A DNA stretch of 64,000 nucleotides, taken from NCBI RefSeq assembly GCF_003855255.1, contig NZ_CP034072.1, positions 4,337,920-4,401,919 of the forward strand, in the 5' to 3' direction. A program made the translations under genes and the position numbers. Shown here in pieces: positions 47,057 to 56,083 of the stretch (within the stretch, counting starts at the first letter, position 1; every line of letters begins with the position of its first letter). Source of the stretch: Mycolicibacterium nivoides. GTDB taxonomy: Bacteria; Actinomycetota; Actinomycetes; Mycobacteriales; Mycobacteriaceae. The notes under the pieces are model-generated. The model was not told where the DNA came from, searched no databases, and saw nothing but the letters and a program-made list of their open reading frames with translations.

Positions 47057-48424
47057 TCAGACCCCGGACGCGACCTCCAGCGCCTTGAGCGAGTCCTCCA
47101 GATGGCTGAGCATCCGCTGCAGATGCGGCACACTGCGCCGGCAGCCGACCAGCCCGAAATCCAGGTTGTCAGCGTTGTTGGCCAGGGTGATGTTCATCGC
47201 CTGCCCGTCCAGCGCGATCGACAGCGGATAGTTGCCGTCGAGCCGAGCCCCCTTCCAGTACAACGGATGTCGCGGTCCGGGCACATTGGAGATGACCAGG
47301 TTGAACGGCGGCGAGGTGGCCCCGACGAAACCGGGCACCGCGGCCAGGCCGAGCGGGGCGATCATCATCGCCGACAGCGCCAGGGCCTGAACCCGCGGCA
47401 ACTCCGAGAACACCTTCTTGTTGCCCCGCATCGACTCACCGACGACTGCCAGCCGCTCCGCGGGATCTTCCAGATCGGTTCCGAGATTGCACAGGACCGA
47501 GCCGACCAGGTTGCCGCCGGCGTCGGCCTCGTGCTCGGCGCGCAGGCTCACCGGCACCATCGCGATCAGCGGCCGGTCCGGCAGCGCGTCCTGCTCGACC
47601 AGGTACGCACGCAAGGCGCCCGCACACACCGCCAGCACCACATCGTTGACCGTGAACCCGGCGGCCTGCGAGATCCGCTTGAACCGCTCCAGCGGCCAGG
47701 ACTGCGCCGCGACTCGACGAGCGCCACCGATCTTCACGTTGAACATGGTCTTAGGAGCCGAAAACGGCAACGTGAGCTGTTGCTCCAGCAGCGCCGAACG
47801 GGCCAGCCGCAGCGTCGACGGACCCAGTCCCGCGACAGATCCGGCCGCATCGGTGACCGTCCGCAGCAGCGATGAACCCTGATGCGGGCGCTTCCTGCGC
47901 GGCAGCGCCCACGGCACCCGCACCTCGGTATCACCGGGATCCTCGGAAAGCGTGCGCATCAACAGTTTGAGCGCCGACACCCCGTCGATCAGCGAATGGT
48001 GCATCTTCGTGTAGACCGCGAACCGGCCGTCGGCCAGCCCCTCGATCAGGTGCGCCTCCCACAGTGGACGGTGCCGATCGAGCAGGCTGCCGTGCAGGCG
48101 CGAGGTCAGCTCGAGCAGATCACGGACCCGGCCCGGAGACGGCAGGCCCGAGCGGCGCAGGTGGTAGTCCAGGTCGATGTCGTTGTCGTAGGTCCAGCCG
48201 ACGTTCGCGATGCCGCCAAGGATGGTCGCCGGGTGCTTCCGGAACACGGGCTCGACCTCGGTGTGGGCAACCATCTGCTCGTACAACTCACGCACGAAGT
48301 CGCGGTCCGCACCGGCGGGGGGCTCGTAGAGCGCGAGGCCGCCGACATGAAACGGATGCTCCCGTGTCTCGGCGATCAGAAACATCGAGTCGGTCGGCGA
48401 CATCAGCTCCATGGACACATTCAA
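47057..48424 (-). CDS. Wax ester synthase/diacylglycerol acyltransferase (WS/DGAT)
   Basis: Acyltransferase of 455 aa that makes triacylglycerol or wax ester from acyl-CoA. The catalytic motif HHSLIDG (HHxxxDG) is intact near residue 140 and PLWEAHLIEGL precedes it. The C-terminal DUF1298-type part has NLVISNVPGPRHPLY. Mycobacteria carry many such tgs-type genes. It may start at 48424 or ATG 48412. It is divergent from the gene at 48514 with 89 bp between them, and follows the dehydratase genes by 46 bp. Confidence 0.9.
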   Translation of the reverse strand: MNVSMELMSPTDSMFLIAETREHPFHVGGLALYEPPAGADRDFVRELYEQMVAHTEVEPVFRKHPATILGGIANVGWTYDNDIDLDYHLRRSGLPSPGRVRDLLELTSRLHGSLLDRHRPLWEAHLIEGLADGRFAVYTKMHHSLIDGVSALKLLMRTLSEDPGDTEVRVPWALPRRKRPHQGSSLLRTVTDAAGSVAGLGPSTLRLARSALLEQQLTLPFSAPKTMFNVKIGGARRVAAQSWPLERFKRISQAAGFTVNDVVLAVCAGALRAYLVEQDALPDRPLIAMVPVSLRAEHEADAGGNLVGSVLCNLGTDLEDPAERLAVVGESMRGNKKVFSELPRVQALALSAMMIAPLGLAAVPGFVGATSPPFNLVISNVPGPRHPLYWKGARLDGNYPLSIALDGQAMNITLANNADNLDFGLVGCRRSVPHLQRMLSHLEDSLKALEVASGV

Positions 48425-48513
48425 CGCTGCTGCGCCAGACCTCGACGAAAACCCGGCAAAACAAGTAGCCCACTACGCGTTCCCCCGCGCCGCTGAGCCC
48501 GCAAGATCTGTGC

Positions 48514-48918
48514 ATGACGAACGTGGCGCGCAAGGTGCTGGCGCTGATCAGAATTTTCAACGGGCTGGCCGGACTTCTCGCACCCGAGAAGCTGCTGGGC
48601 CGCCTCGGTGTCGACACGGCTCAGGACCGGTCCGGCACCTATCCCTTCCGGATGTTCGGCATCCGAACCGTCATCATCGGGCTCGAACTGCTCCTGCTGC
48701 GCGGCGAAGAACTGCGTCGCGCCGAAAAACTCGCGGTGCTCATCCACGCCACCGACACCGCGTCCGCCGCCGTCACCGCCGCCCGCGGCGATCTGCCACG
48801 CAAACAGGGCCTGGTGGCCATCGTCATCTCCGCAATCAACACCGCACTAGCCATCACCGCATGGAAAGGAGGCCAGGATGCCATCCCTGCTGACAAGGTG
48901 GTTCATCAAAGCCACTGA
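48514..48918 (+). CDS. Hypothetical small membrane protein
   Basis: Protein of 134 aa, with about three hydrophobic segments (near 8-25, 48-62 and 98-115). No family recognised. It is the first of a run of seven genes that overlap or touch; the peroxidase gene starts inside it, 41 bp before its stop. The same strand and tight spacing point to one operon. Confidence 0.7.
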   Translation: MTNVARKVLALIRIFNGLAGLLAPEKLLGRLGVDTAQDRSGTYPFRMFGIRTVIIGLELLLLRGEELRRAEKLAVLIHATDTASAAVTAARGDLPRKQGLVAIVISAINTALAITAWKGGQDAIPADKVVHQSH

Positions 48919-50671
48919 GGTTGTCGACCGACGGATCGGCTGGGACAAGCTCCCACCGTGGATCGGGCTCGGCGTCCTGATCGGGGTTCGCGACGCGCTG
49001 CGCGAGCACAATCTCTACGACTCCTACCGGGGCAATCCCCCGGCGGCACCGGCACACACCCCTGCCGAATATCTCACCATCAGGACCGTCGACGGCTCCT
49101 ACAACGATCTGTCGGCACCGTCGATGGGTATGGCCCACACCCGGTTCGGGCGCAACGTGCCGCTGGACGGGGGACATGCCGAGCAGCCGCCGCACCTGAT
49201 GGACCCCAACCCACGGGCGATCAGCAACGAACTGCTGCGCCGCGACACGTTCAAACCGGCCACCACCCTCAACATCCTGGCGGCAGCCTGGCTGCAGTTC
49301 GAGACCCGCGACTGGTTCAGCCACGACACCGACCCCAGCCGGATGATCGAGATTCCGGTGCCCGATGACGACGAATGGGACGAGTCCACCATCCGGATCC
49401 CGTCGACACCGGCGGACCCGAACCCGACGCCGGGCGACTCGACGTTCATCAACACCGAGACCCACTGGTGGGATGCCTCGCAGATCTACGGCAGCAACCA
49501 GCTGTTCCAGGATGCGATCCGCACGAAGGACAAGAAGGACGGCAAGGTTCGCATCGACGCCGACGGTTTCATCGACCTCGATCCGTCGTTGCTCGGTGCC
49601 TCCGGCGGCGCGGACGGCTGGTGGCTCGGCCTGGAGCTGATGGGCACGATCTTCCTGCGCGAGCACAACGCCATCTGTGACCGGCTGGAAGCCGCCTACC
49701 CGACCTGGTCCCCCGATCAGATCTTCCACAAGGCGCGCATGATCAACGCCGCCCTGATCGCCAAGATCCACACCATCGAATGGACGCCGGCGATCCTGGG
49801 GCACCCGACGCTGCAGATCGGGATGCGGGCCAACTGGTTCGGCCTGGCCGGCGAACGCGTCAAGCAGCTGTTCGGACGGATCAGCTCCAGCGAGGCGATC
49901 AGTGGCGTCGTCGGGTCGGCGACCGATCACCACACCGCGCCGTACTCCATCACCGAGGACTTCGTCACCGTCTATCGCATGCACCCGCTGGTGCCGGACG
50001 ACTACGAGTTCCTCAACCTGGCCGGAAAGGCCGAGCCGCAGCAGCTTCCCTTCGACAGCATCCACGGCGGCGCCAACTCGCGCGGCGTGCTCAAGAGCGT
50101 GGGGATCTCGAACTGCATCTACTCGCTGGGCGTCGCGCACCCCGGCGCGGTCACCCTGCACAACAGTCCCAACTTCATGCGCCGCTTCGACCGCACCGAC
50201 GGCCACGTCATCGACATGATCTCGACGGACATCATCCGGTCCCGCGAGCGAGGGGTGCCGCGCTACAACGACTTCCGCCGCCAGCTGCGGTTGAAGCCGG
50301 CGACATCGTTCGACGAGATCAGCGGCGGGGACCGCGACACTGCACTCAAGATGAGCGAGATCTACGGCGGTGACATCGAGAAGGTCGACGCCATGGTCGG
50401 CATGTTCGGCGAGAAGCTACCCGAGAAGTTCGGGTTCAGCGATACGGCGTTCCGCATCTTCGTGCTGATGGCGACCCGCCGGCTCAAGAGCGACCGGTTC
50501 TTCACGGTCGACTTCACGCCGCGGATCTACACCCCGGAGGGGATCGCCTGGATCGCCGACAACGACATGTGCTCGGTGCTCATTCGGCACTACCCCGAGC
50601 TCGAACCCGTTCTGCGCGGCCACAGCAACGCGTTCGCGCCGTGGCCCCGACTCGGTCAGGAACCGCGATGA
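48878..50671 (+). CDS. Animal-heme-peroxidase family protein (cyclooxygenase/alpha-dioxygenase-like)
   Basis: Protein of 597 aa. Proximal-heme motif TVYRMHPLVPDD has catalytic-type Y366 and proximal H369, as in plant alpha-dioxygenases and cyclooxygenases; REHNAICD (261-268) is also conserved. Where those enzymes carry the distal histidine (QFxxHDW), this one reads QFETRDW: Arg at 144, with H149 five residues on. It may therefore oxygenate fatty acids in a modified way, or use the changed site for peroxidase chemistry. It overlaps the preceding small gene by 41 bp and the next gene by 4 bp. Confidence 0.88.
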   Translation: MPSLLTRWFIKATEVVDRRIGWDKLPPWIGLGVLIGVRDALREHNLYDSYRGNPPAAPAHTPAEYLTIRTVDGSYNDLSAPSMGMAHTRFGRNVPLDGGHAEQPPHLMDPNPRAISNELLRRDTFKPATTLNILAAAWLQFETRDWFSHDTDPSRMIEIPVPDDDEWDESTIRIPSTPADPNPTPGDSTFINTETHWWDASQIYGSNQLFQDAIRTKDKKDGKVRIDADGFIDLDPSLLGASGGADGWWLGLELMGTIFLREHNAICDRLEAAYPTWSPDQIFHKARMINAALIAKIHTIEWTPAILGHPTLQIGMRANWFGLAGERVKQLFGRISSSEAISGVVGSATDHHTAPYSITEDFVTVYRMHPLVPDDYEFLNLAGKAEPQQLPFDSIHGGANSRGVLKSVGISNCIYSLGVAHPGAVTLHNSPNFMRRFDRTDGHVIDMISTDIIRSRERGVPRYNDFRRQLRLKPATSFDEISGGDRDTALKMSEIYGGDIEKVDAMVGMFGEKLPEKFGFSDTAFRIFVLMATRRLKSDRFFTVDFTPRIYTPEGIAWIADNDMCSVLIRHYPELEPVLRGHSNAFAPWPRLGQEPR

Positions 50672-51138
50672 CAAGCCCCGAGCCGGAGCTGACCCGGCGG
50701 ATGGCCCTGGACGAGTCGCTGTTGCTCGGCTACCCCAACAGCGCGTTGGACCTGCTGTTCCGGCAGTCCGAGGCCGGGCCCATCCCCGACGGGGACACCC
50801 GGGGCACGCTGCTGGCCTGGCCCGGGACGTGGCTGGCCAAGCCGCTCGCCCTGCTGGTCCGCGTGATCATCTGGCAGGGCAAGGTGCTCGACCGTCGCGA
50901 GGGCGTGCTGCGCAACAAGGTGACCCCGTTCGGTATTCGGCTCGTCAAAGCCCGGCTCTCGATCGCATCGAGCTGGGTGGACGACGGTGACTGCGTGCTC
51001 ATCGACTACTCCACGACGTCGTTCCTCGCGCGCATGGTGCGCGATGAGATCCGCCAGGTCGGCCCCGGCCTCTACCTCGGAGTCGTATGGCTGTGGCGGA
51101 AACGCGTCGGGTGGTTCACCATTCGCTCGACGGGGTGA
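50668..51138 (+). CDS. Hypothetical protein
   Basis: Protein of 156 aa in the peroxidase operon. ATG 50668 overlaps the peroxidase stop by 4 bp. A VWLWRKRVGWF segment near the end and GLYLGVV before it are the only marked features; no family is recognised. Probably soluble or peripheral; the link to the peroxidase is by position only. Confidence 0.7.
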   Translation: MTSPEPELTRRMALDESLLLGYPNSALDLLFRQSEAGPIPDGDTRGTLLAWPGTWLAKPLALLVRVIIWQGKVLDRREGVLRNKVTPFGIRLVKARLSIASSWVDDGDCVLIDYSTTSFLARMVRDEIRQVGPGLYLGVVWLWRKRVGWFTIRSTG

Positions 51139-51143
51139 CCGCG

Positions 51144-52505
51144 ATGCCACACCAGGAAGCGTTCACCGTGCTCGCCGAGGTCAGCCGGGATCAACTGGCC
51201 GCGCTTCGAGAACTACTGGGGCGTATCCCGGACCACGTCGAGCGCTGGGACGTGATGCCCTTCGAGAAGCTGAGCGGACTGCACTTCGCCAGGCTCGTGC
51301 TGTTCGAACCCGCCGAGGATCTCGACGGGCGCCCGGTGCCCGCTCAACTCGCATTGCTGACCGACGTCGACGCACCGCTGCGCGGGCATGTCGATGAGTT
51401 GGCGACGATCTGCGGCCCGGGCCTCGACGCGGTGTTCTCCCACTGCGTCGGCTACCCGGACACGGCGTCCGTGCCGGACCGGCGGGCGTTCCTGCGGGCC
51501 CATCAGGTCAAAGTCGCTGCGGCACACATCAACCGGCGTGGCCGTTCGGTCGGCCAGATCCGGCAGGAGGATCTGCTGCAGCGCGAGATCAACAGGTTCC
51601 TGGACGCGGGCGACCTCGGGTCGCTGGATCCGGGGAAGATCAAGAGCGCGGTCGTGGACTTCGTGCGCGACCGCGAGGACCTGGCGTGGGCTCTGAAACA
51701 GGCGGAGGGGCCGTCGTTGGCGTGGCGGGCCAAAGAGGCTTTGCACAAGTACTTCTGGATCGCCGCGCTGGCCGTGGTGACGGTGCTGTTCCTGCCGCTC
51801 GTGGTGCTCGGCCTCGGGTTGTTCACGCTCGTACTCCGCTACCACGAGAAGCGCGACGTGCCCGACACCCGCGGCGCCGCACCCGATGTGGTCCGGGCCT
51901 ACCGCGACGACGAGGACTTTTGGGCGCACAACCAGATCGTGGCCGTCGGATTCCTCAAGCCCGGGCCGTTCCGCCGGCTGACGACGACGGCGATCTTGTT
52001 CCTGACCGACTACGCGACCCGCCACATCTACAACCGCGGAACCCTGTCCGGGCTCAACACCATTCATTTCGCCCGGTGGGTGCGGATGAACGGAAACCGC
52101 GGCCTGTTCTTCTCCAGTAACTACGACGGCAGCCTGGAGAGCTACATGAACGACTTCATCGACAAGGCGTTCTGGGGGCTCAACGCCATCTTCAGCAACG
52201 GCGACGGCTTCCCGCGCACGCGCTTCCTGTTCTTCGGCGGCATCACCGACGAGAAAGCCTACAAGAAGTTGCTGCCCACCCGCCAAGCCCCGAGCAATGT
52301 CTGGTACAGCGCCTACCCGCATCTGACGACCAAGAACATCGCCAACAACGAAGCCATCCGCCAGGGTCTCTCGGACAAGATGAACGATGCCCAGACGCGG
52401 CGCTGGCTGCGCCGATTCGGTTGCGGCAACGACCTTCCCGAATCCAATTGGGCGGCCCGAAAGCTCGACAGCATTCCCTGGGACAGGCTATGGCTCTCCA
52501 ACTAG
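51144..52505 (+). CDS. Hypothetical protein with one membrane hairpin
   Basis: Protein of 453 aa. The first 130 residues look like a ferredoxin-like fold domain, with LVLFEPAEDLDGRP and a C-terminal GYPDT. A hydrophobic stretch (about 195-225, AALAVVTVLFLPLVVLGLGL) would sit in the membrane. The second half carries IHFARWVRM and YDGSLESYMNDFIDKA, which I associate with proteins linked to DyP peroxidases, without a known role. ATG 51144 is chosen 5 bp after the previous stop; 51087 is an alternative. The DyP gene starts inside its 3' end by 16 bp. Confidence 0.72.
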   Translation: MPHQEAFTVLAEVSRDQLAALRELLGRIPDHVERWDVMPFEKLSGLHFARLVLFEPAEDLDGRPVPAQLALLTDVDAPLRGHVDELATICGPGLDAVFSHCVGYPDTASVPDRRAFLRAHQVKVAAAHINRRGRSVGQIRQEDLLQREINRFLDAGDLGSLDPGKIKSAVVDFVRDREDLAWALKQAEGPSLAWRAKEALHKYFWIAALAVVTVLFLPLVVLGLGLFTLVLRYHEKRDVPDTRGAAPDVVRAYRDDEDFWAHNQIVAVGFLKPGPFRRLTTTAILFLTDYATRHIYNRGTLSGLNTIHFARWVRMNGNRGLFFSSNYDGSLESYMNDFIDKAFWGLNAIFSNGDGFPRTRFLFFGGITDEKAYKKLLPTRQAPSNVWYSAYPHLTTKNIANNEAIRQGLSDKMNDAQTRRWLRRFGCGNDLPESNWAARKLDSIPWDRLWLSN

Positions 52506-53905
52506 ACGACATCCAGGGCGTCATCCTGCACGGCTACGGCGCGCTGGAGGACGCGGCGTTCCTGCTGCTGACGATCGACGACGTCGCGGCGGCCAAGCGA
52601 TGGCTGTCGCGGCTTCCCCTGCGCGACAGCACAGTCCGGCCCGAGGCCACCGACACCTGCACCAACATCGCCTTCACACCGTCGGGCCTGGTGCGGTTGG
52701 GGCTGCCACCCGAGCACCTCGGCATGCTGGCCGGCGAGTTCCGCGAGGGGATGTCCGGCACCGAGCATCGCCGCCGCATCCTCGGCGACCACGGTGATAG
52801 TTCGCCGTCGAGCTGGCGATGGAACGGCGACGACATCCACGCGCTGCTGCTGCTCTACGCGCGTGACGCTGACGCGGTCACCGAGTTGGAGAACAGTCAC
52901 GACCTGCCCGGCTCCGGTATGCGCGTCGTCAGGCGGCTCGATTCGCTGACGCTCCCGGGACGCAAGGAGCACTTCGGTTTTCGCGACGGTATCTCGCAAC
53001 CACTGATCGACGGCTACGACGAGAGCGGACCGGCGGGCAACACCGTGGCCCCGGGCGAGTTCGTGCTCGGCTATCCCAACGCCTACGGGCAGTACACCGA
53101 CCGGCCGCTGGTGGACGCGTCCGCCGACCCGCGAAACCTGTTGTCCGCGGCGGCCGATGCGCCGGCGCTGCGTGACCTCGGCAAGGACGGCAGCTACCTC
53201 GTCTTCCGGCAGCTCAAGCAGGATGTGGCGGGGTTCTGGAACAGCCTGGCCGAGCGTTCCGCCGATGTGCTCGACCGGGTGCCGGCATGCATCGGGCTGG
53301 CGGCCAAGATGGTCGGTCGCTGGCCCAGCGGTGCGCCGCTGGTGAAAGCGCCGACCGCCGACGATCCCGCACTCGCCGACGACAACGACTTCATGTACTT
53401 CCGGTCCGAGGATGCCGACGGTCTGAAATGCCCGATCGGCTCGCACCTGCGGCGGTCCAATCCACGCGATGCGCTCGACCCGGTTCCCGGATCGGACCGG
53501 TCGATCGATGTGGGCAAGCGCCACCGCATCATTCGCCGCGGCCGGGCCTATGGTCCGCCCCTGGCGCCATCCATGGACCCCGCCGACATGATCGGGGCGC
53601 GCGACGACGGCGCCGAGCGCGGTCTGCACTTCATCTGCTTCAACACCCAACTCGGCCGGCAGTTCGAGTTCATCCAGCACACCTGGGTCAACAGCACCAA
53701 GTTCGACGGCGGCTATGCCGAGGACGATCCGATCGCCGGCGCCCGCGGCAATGGAAACGGCAACGGGACAGGGACTTTCACGGTTCAGCAGGAACCGGTC
53801 CGCCGGCGCGTCACCGGGCTGCCCCGCTTCGTCCACACCGTCGGGGGCGCGTACTTCTTCATGCCAGGTGTGGCCGCCACGCGTTATCTCGCGGCCCTGC
53901 CATGA
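52490..53905 (+). CDS. DyP-type peroxidase
   Basis: Dye-decolorising heme peroxidase of 471 aa. The catalytic GFRDG motif (163-167, D166) is present, and GSHLRRSNPRD carries the proximal heme histidine. FICFNTQLGRQFEFIQ near the end fits the distal side. It would oxidise phenolic or dye-like substrates with hydrogen peroxide. It lies inside a gap-free operon with an unrelated heme peroxidase and two unknown proteins. No signal peptide is obvious, so it is probably cytosolic. Confidence 0.9.
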   Translation: MALQLDDIQGVILHGYGALEDAAFLLLTIDDVAAAKRWLSRLPLRDSTVRPEATDTCTNIAFTPSGLVRLGLPPEHLGMLAGEFREGMSGTEHRRRILGDHGDSSPSSWRWNGDDIHALLLLYARDADAVTELENSHDLPGSGMRVVRRLDSLTLPGRKEHFGFRDGISQPLIDGYDESGPAGNTVAPGEFVLGYPNAYGQYTDRPLVDASADPRNLLSAAADAPALRDLGKDGSYLVFRQLKQDVAGFWNSLAERSADVLDRVPACIGLAAKMVGRWPSGAPLVKAPTADDPALADDNDFMYFRSEDADGLKCPIGSHLRRSNPRDALDPVPGSDRSIDVGKRHRIIRRGRAYGPPLAPSMDPADMIGARDDGAERGLHFICFNTQLGRQFEFIQHTWVNSTKFDGGYAEDDPIAGARGNGNGNGTGTFTVQQEPVRRRVTGLPRFVHTVGGAYFFMPGVAATRYLAALP

Positions 53906-54366
53906 CGGCCTGGCGGGAGTGGGCTCCGCTGCCGTTGCGCCTGTTCCTCGGCGGCGGGCTGATCCTGCACGGCGGCATCAAACTGTTCGCAACCGGCGGC
54001 CACGCCAACATCGCCCATCTGGTCGGGCAGCTCGGCGTGCCGTTCGCCGACGCGGTGGGCTGGCTGGTCGGGGTGGTCGAGTTCGGCGGCGGACTCGGCA
54101 TCCTGCTCGGCGTCTTCTTCCGGCTCGCCACGGTGGTCAATGCGCTCAACGTCGCCGGCCTTCTGGTGCTCGGCTTCGTCGCGGGCGGCATCCCCGCGCC
54201 GCTGCCCGGCGGTGATCCGCTGCCCGGTTTCCGGGAGGCACTGCTGATCTTGGCGGGCGTGGTCAGCCTGCTGCTCAGCGGACCCGGCCGGCTCGCGCTG
54301 GCCGGAACGTTAGGAGGTCACCATGCGCAGCGACAGCCTGAGTGGGATACCTCGGGTCGAGCTTGA
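53902..54366 (+). CDS. DoxX family membrane protein
   Basis: Membrane protein of 154 aa with four hydrophobic segments and the DoxX signature LRLFLGGGLILHGGIKLF near the start. DoxX-like proteins are linked with redox or thiosulfate metabolism. In mycobacteria some form complexes with SodA and a thioredoxin-like protein. It overlaps the DyP stop by 4 bp; the next gene begins 44 bp before it ends. Confidence 0.85.
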   Translation: MTAWREWAPLPLRLFLGGGLILHGGIKLFATGGHANIAHLVGQLGVPFADAVGWLVGVVEFGGGLGILLGVFFRLATVVNALNVAGLLVLGFVAGGIPAPLPGGDPLPGFREALLILAGVVSLLLSGPGRLALAGTLGGHHAQRQPEWDTSGRA

Positions 54367-54868
54367 CTCCCGGCCCCGGTGGAAGCGGCAGTTGTTCTGG
54401 TTGATCGGCGGCAAGTTGTTCACCACCGAACGGGCCGCGGGATTCTGGCGGCGACGGATCGCTCCGCTGGAGGCCCCGGTGATGAAGGCGACCCGTGGGC
54501 GGGCACGGCTGAGTTTCAGCATCCCAGTATTGGTGCTGACCTCGACCGGCGCCCGCAGCGGCAAGCGGTACGAGACCCCGCTGGCCTACTTCACCGACGG
54601 TGACGACGTGGTGCTGATCGCCTCCAACTACGGGCGTGACCGCCACCCGAGCTGGTATCACAACCTGCTCGCGCATCCGGACTGCGAGTTGCACATCGGG
54701 TCGCGCGGCGGACGGTTCGTCGCACACGAGGCCACCGGAGCCGACCGTGACCGGCTCTACGCGCTGGCCGCCGACCGGCTCAACAAGGGTTGGAACGTGT
54801 ACGAACAGCGCACCGACGGGATCAGAACCATCCCGGTGCTGCGGCTGTCGCCCGACAGCCGGGCATGA
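54323..54868 (+). CDS. Deazaflavin (F420)-dependent nitroreductase family protein
   Basis: Protein of 181 aa resembling the DDN/Rv3547 family of F420-dependent enzymes. STGARSGKRYETPL and NLLAHPDCEL are characteristic. It would transfer hydride from F420H2 to quinones or nitro compounds. aggaggt lies just upstream of ATG 54323. The last gene of the peroxidase operon, followed by a bidirectional terminator. Confidence 0.88.
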   Translation: MRSDSLSGIPRVELDSRPRWKRQLFWLIGGKLFTTERAAGFWRRRIAPLEAPVMKATRGRARLSFSIPVLVLTSTGARSGKRYETPLAYFTDGDDVVLIASNYGRDRHPSWYHNLLAHPDCELHIGSRGGRFVAHEATGADRDRLYALAADRLNKGWNVYEQRTDGIRTIPVLRLSPDSRA

Positions 54869-54873
54869 GAACC

Positions 54874-54911
54874 AAAAACCCGCCGCCTGCGATCACAGGT
54901 AGCGGGTTTTT
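54874..54911. terminator. Bidirectional terminator between nitroreductase gene and tRNA-Ser
   Basis: AAAAACCCGC (54874-54883) pairs perfectly with GCGGGTTTTT (54902-54911); an inner cctg/cagg (54886-54889, 54896-54899) lengthens the stem. The T-run serves the plus strand and the A-run serves the convergent tRNA. Confidence 0.85.
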
Positions 54912-54915
54912 ATGG

Positions 54916-55003
54916 CGGTGGCGGAGGGATTTGAACCCTCGGACGGGGGTTACCCGTCACACGCTTTCGAGGCGTGCTCCTTAGGCCGCTCGGACACGCC
55001 ACC
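54916..55003 (-). tRNA. tRNA-Ser (CGA)
   Basis: Minus-strand acceptor GGTGGCG pairs with CGCCACC, and the discriminator is G. The anticodon loop CTCGAAA gives CGA. A long variable arm marks a class II serine tRNA, and the T-loop is TTCAAAT. CCA is not encoded. tadA lies 41 bp upstream on the same strand. Confidence 0.93.
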
Positions 55004-55044
55004 GTGTGGCAGCTTACCGGGCGAGCGCCGCAAGCCCTAATCAC

Positions 55045-55497
55045 TCACCGCTGGGCGGCGAAGAACTCCTCCAGCAGGGCCGCGCACTCGTCAGCCAGGA
55101 CTCCACCGACCACCTCGGGGCGGTGGTTGAGCCGGCGATCACGCACCACGTCCCACAGCGAGCCGACCGCCCCGGTCTTGGGTTCCCACGCACCGAACAC
55201 CACCCGTGCCACCCGGGCCAGCACGAGTGCACCCGCACACATCGTGCACGGCTCGACGGTCACGGCCAGCGTCGCGCCTTCGAGCCGCCAGCCGTCGCCG
55301 AGCACCCGGGCGGCCTCGCGCATCGCCACGATCTCGGCATGCCCCGCAGGGTCCCCGGTGGCCTCGCGGACATTGGCCGCGCGGGCCAGCTCGGTGCCGT
55401 CGGCCGCGAACACGACCGCGCCGATCGGCACATCGCGAGGACCGGCCGTCCGGGCAGCCTCCAGGGCAGCGCGGATCAGGGCTTCGTCAGAGGTCAC
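55045..55497 (-). CDS. tadA: tRNA-specific adenosine deaminase
   Basis: Zinc-dependent deaminase of 150 aa that converts adenosine-34 to inosine in tRNA(Arg). Catalytic HAE (H53, E55) and the zinc cysteines in PCTMCAGA (C84, C87) are present. The start overlaps the stop of the upstream partner gene by 4 bp. It is followed by the tRNA-Ser gene on the same strand, as in M. tuberculosis. Confidence 0.93.
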   Translation of the reverse strand: MTSDEALIRAALEAARTAGPRDVPIGAVVFAADGTELARAANVREATGDPAGHAEIVAMREAARVLGDGWRLEGATLAVTVEPCTMCAGALVLARVARVVFGAWEPKTGAVGSLWDVVRDRRLNHRPEVVGGVLADECAALLEEFFAAQR

Positions 55498-56000
55498 CGA
55501 CCGAGCCGGTCGAGCACCGCCGACAGCTCGTCGGCGAAGCCCATCTCGCGGGCGATACGCCCGATCTGCTCATCGGCGTACAGGTCGGTTTCGGACAGGA
55601 TCACGCCGAGCACGTCCTCGTGCAGACCGATATCCGACAGCACCGAGAGATCGCCCTCCTCGAAGGGATCCGAATCTTCGAGATCCTCTTCTTCCAGGTC
55701 AGCGTCCAAATTCTCCAGCGCCTCGGCGGCGATGTCGTAGTCCAGCGCAGCGGTGGCATCCGACAGCAGCAACCGGGTTCCCGCCGGTGCCGGTCGCACG
55801 ATAACGAAAAACTCGTCGTCCACATCGAGCAGCCCGAAGACCGCCCCGGCGCTGCGCAGCTCACGAAGCTCGGTCTCCGCCGCGGTCAAACTCTTCAACG
55901 AGGACGACCGCATGGGGGCGCACCGCCACTTGCCGTCCTCTCGGACAACCGCCACCCCAAAGCCATCAGGCAGGTCTGCCGGCGCACGCTGTGCCTCCAT
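55494..56000 (-). CDS. tRNA adenosine deaminase-associated protein (Rv3753c-like)
   Basis: Protein of 168 aa found beside tadA across actinobacteria. The middle is acidic (ADLEEEDLEDSDPFEEGDL) and no catalytic motif is visible. ATG 56000 starts MEAQRAPADLPDG. It is coupled to tadA by a 4-bp overlap, so the two are made together. The role is unknown; assignment rests on the neighbourhood and general sequence. Confidence 0.85.
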   Translation of the reverse strand: MEAQRAPADLPDGFGVAVVREDGKWRCAPMRSSSLKSLTAAETELRELRSAGAVFGLLDVDDEFFVIVRPAPAGTRLLLSDATAALDYDIAAEALENLDADLEEEDLEDSDPFEEGDLSVLSDIGLHEDVLGVILSETDLYADEQIGRIAREMGFADELSAVLDRLGR

Positions 56001-56083
56001 GCCCGCCTACGGTAGTCGCCGACCAGCAATTTTGACAGGGATCACCCTCGGCCCCGGTGCGGTCGGTATGCCAATCTTGAACC

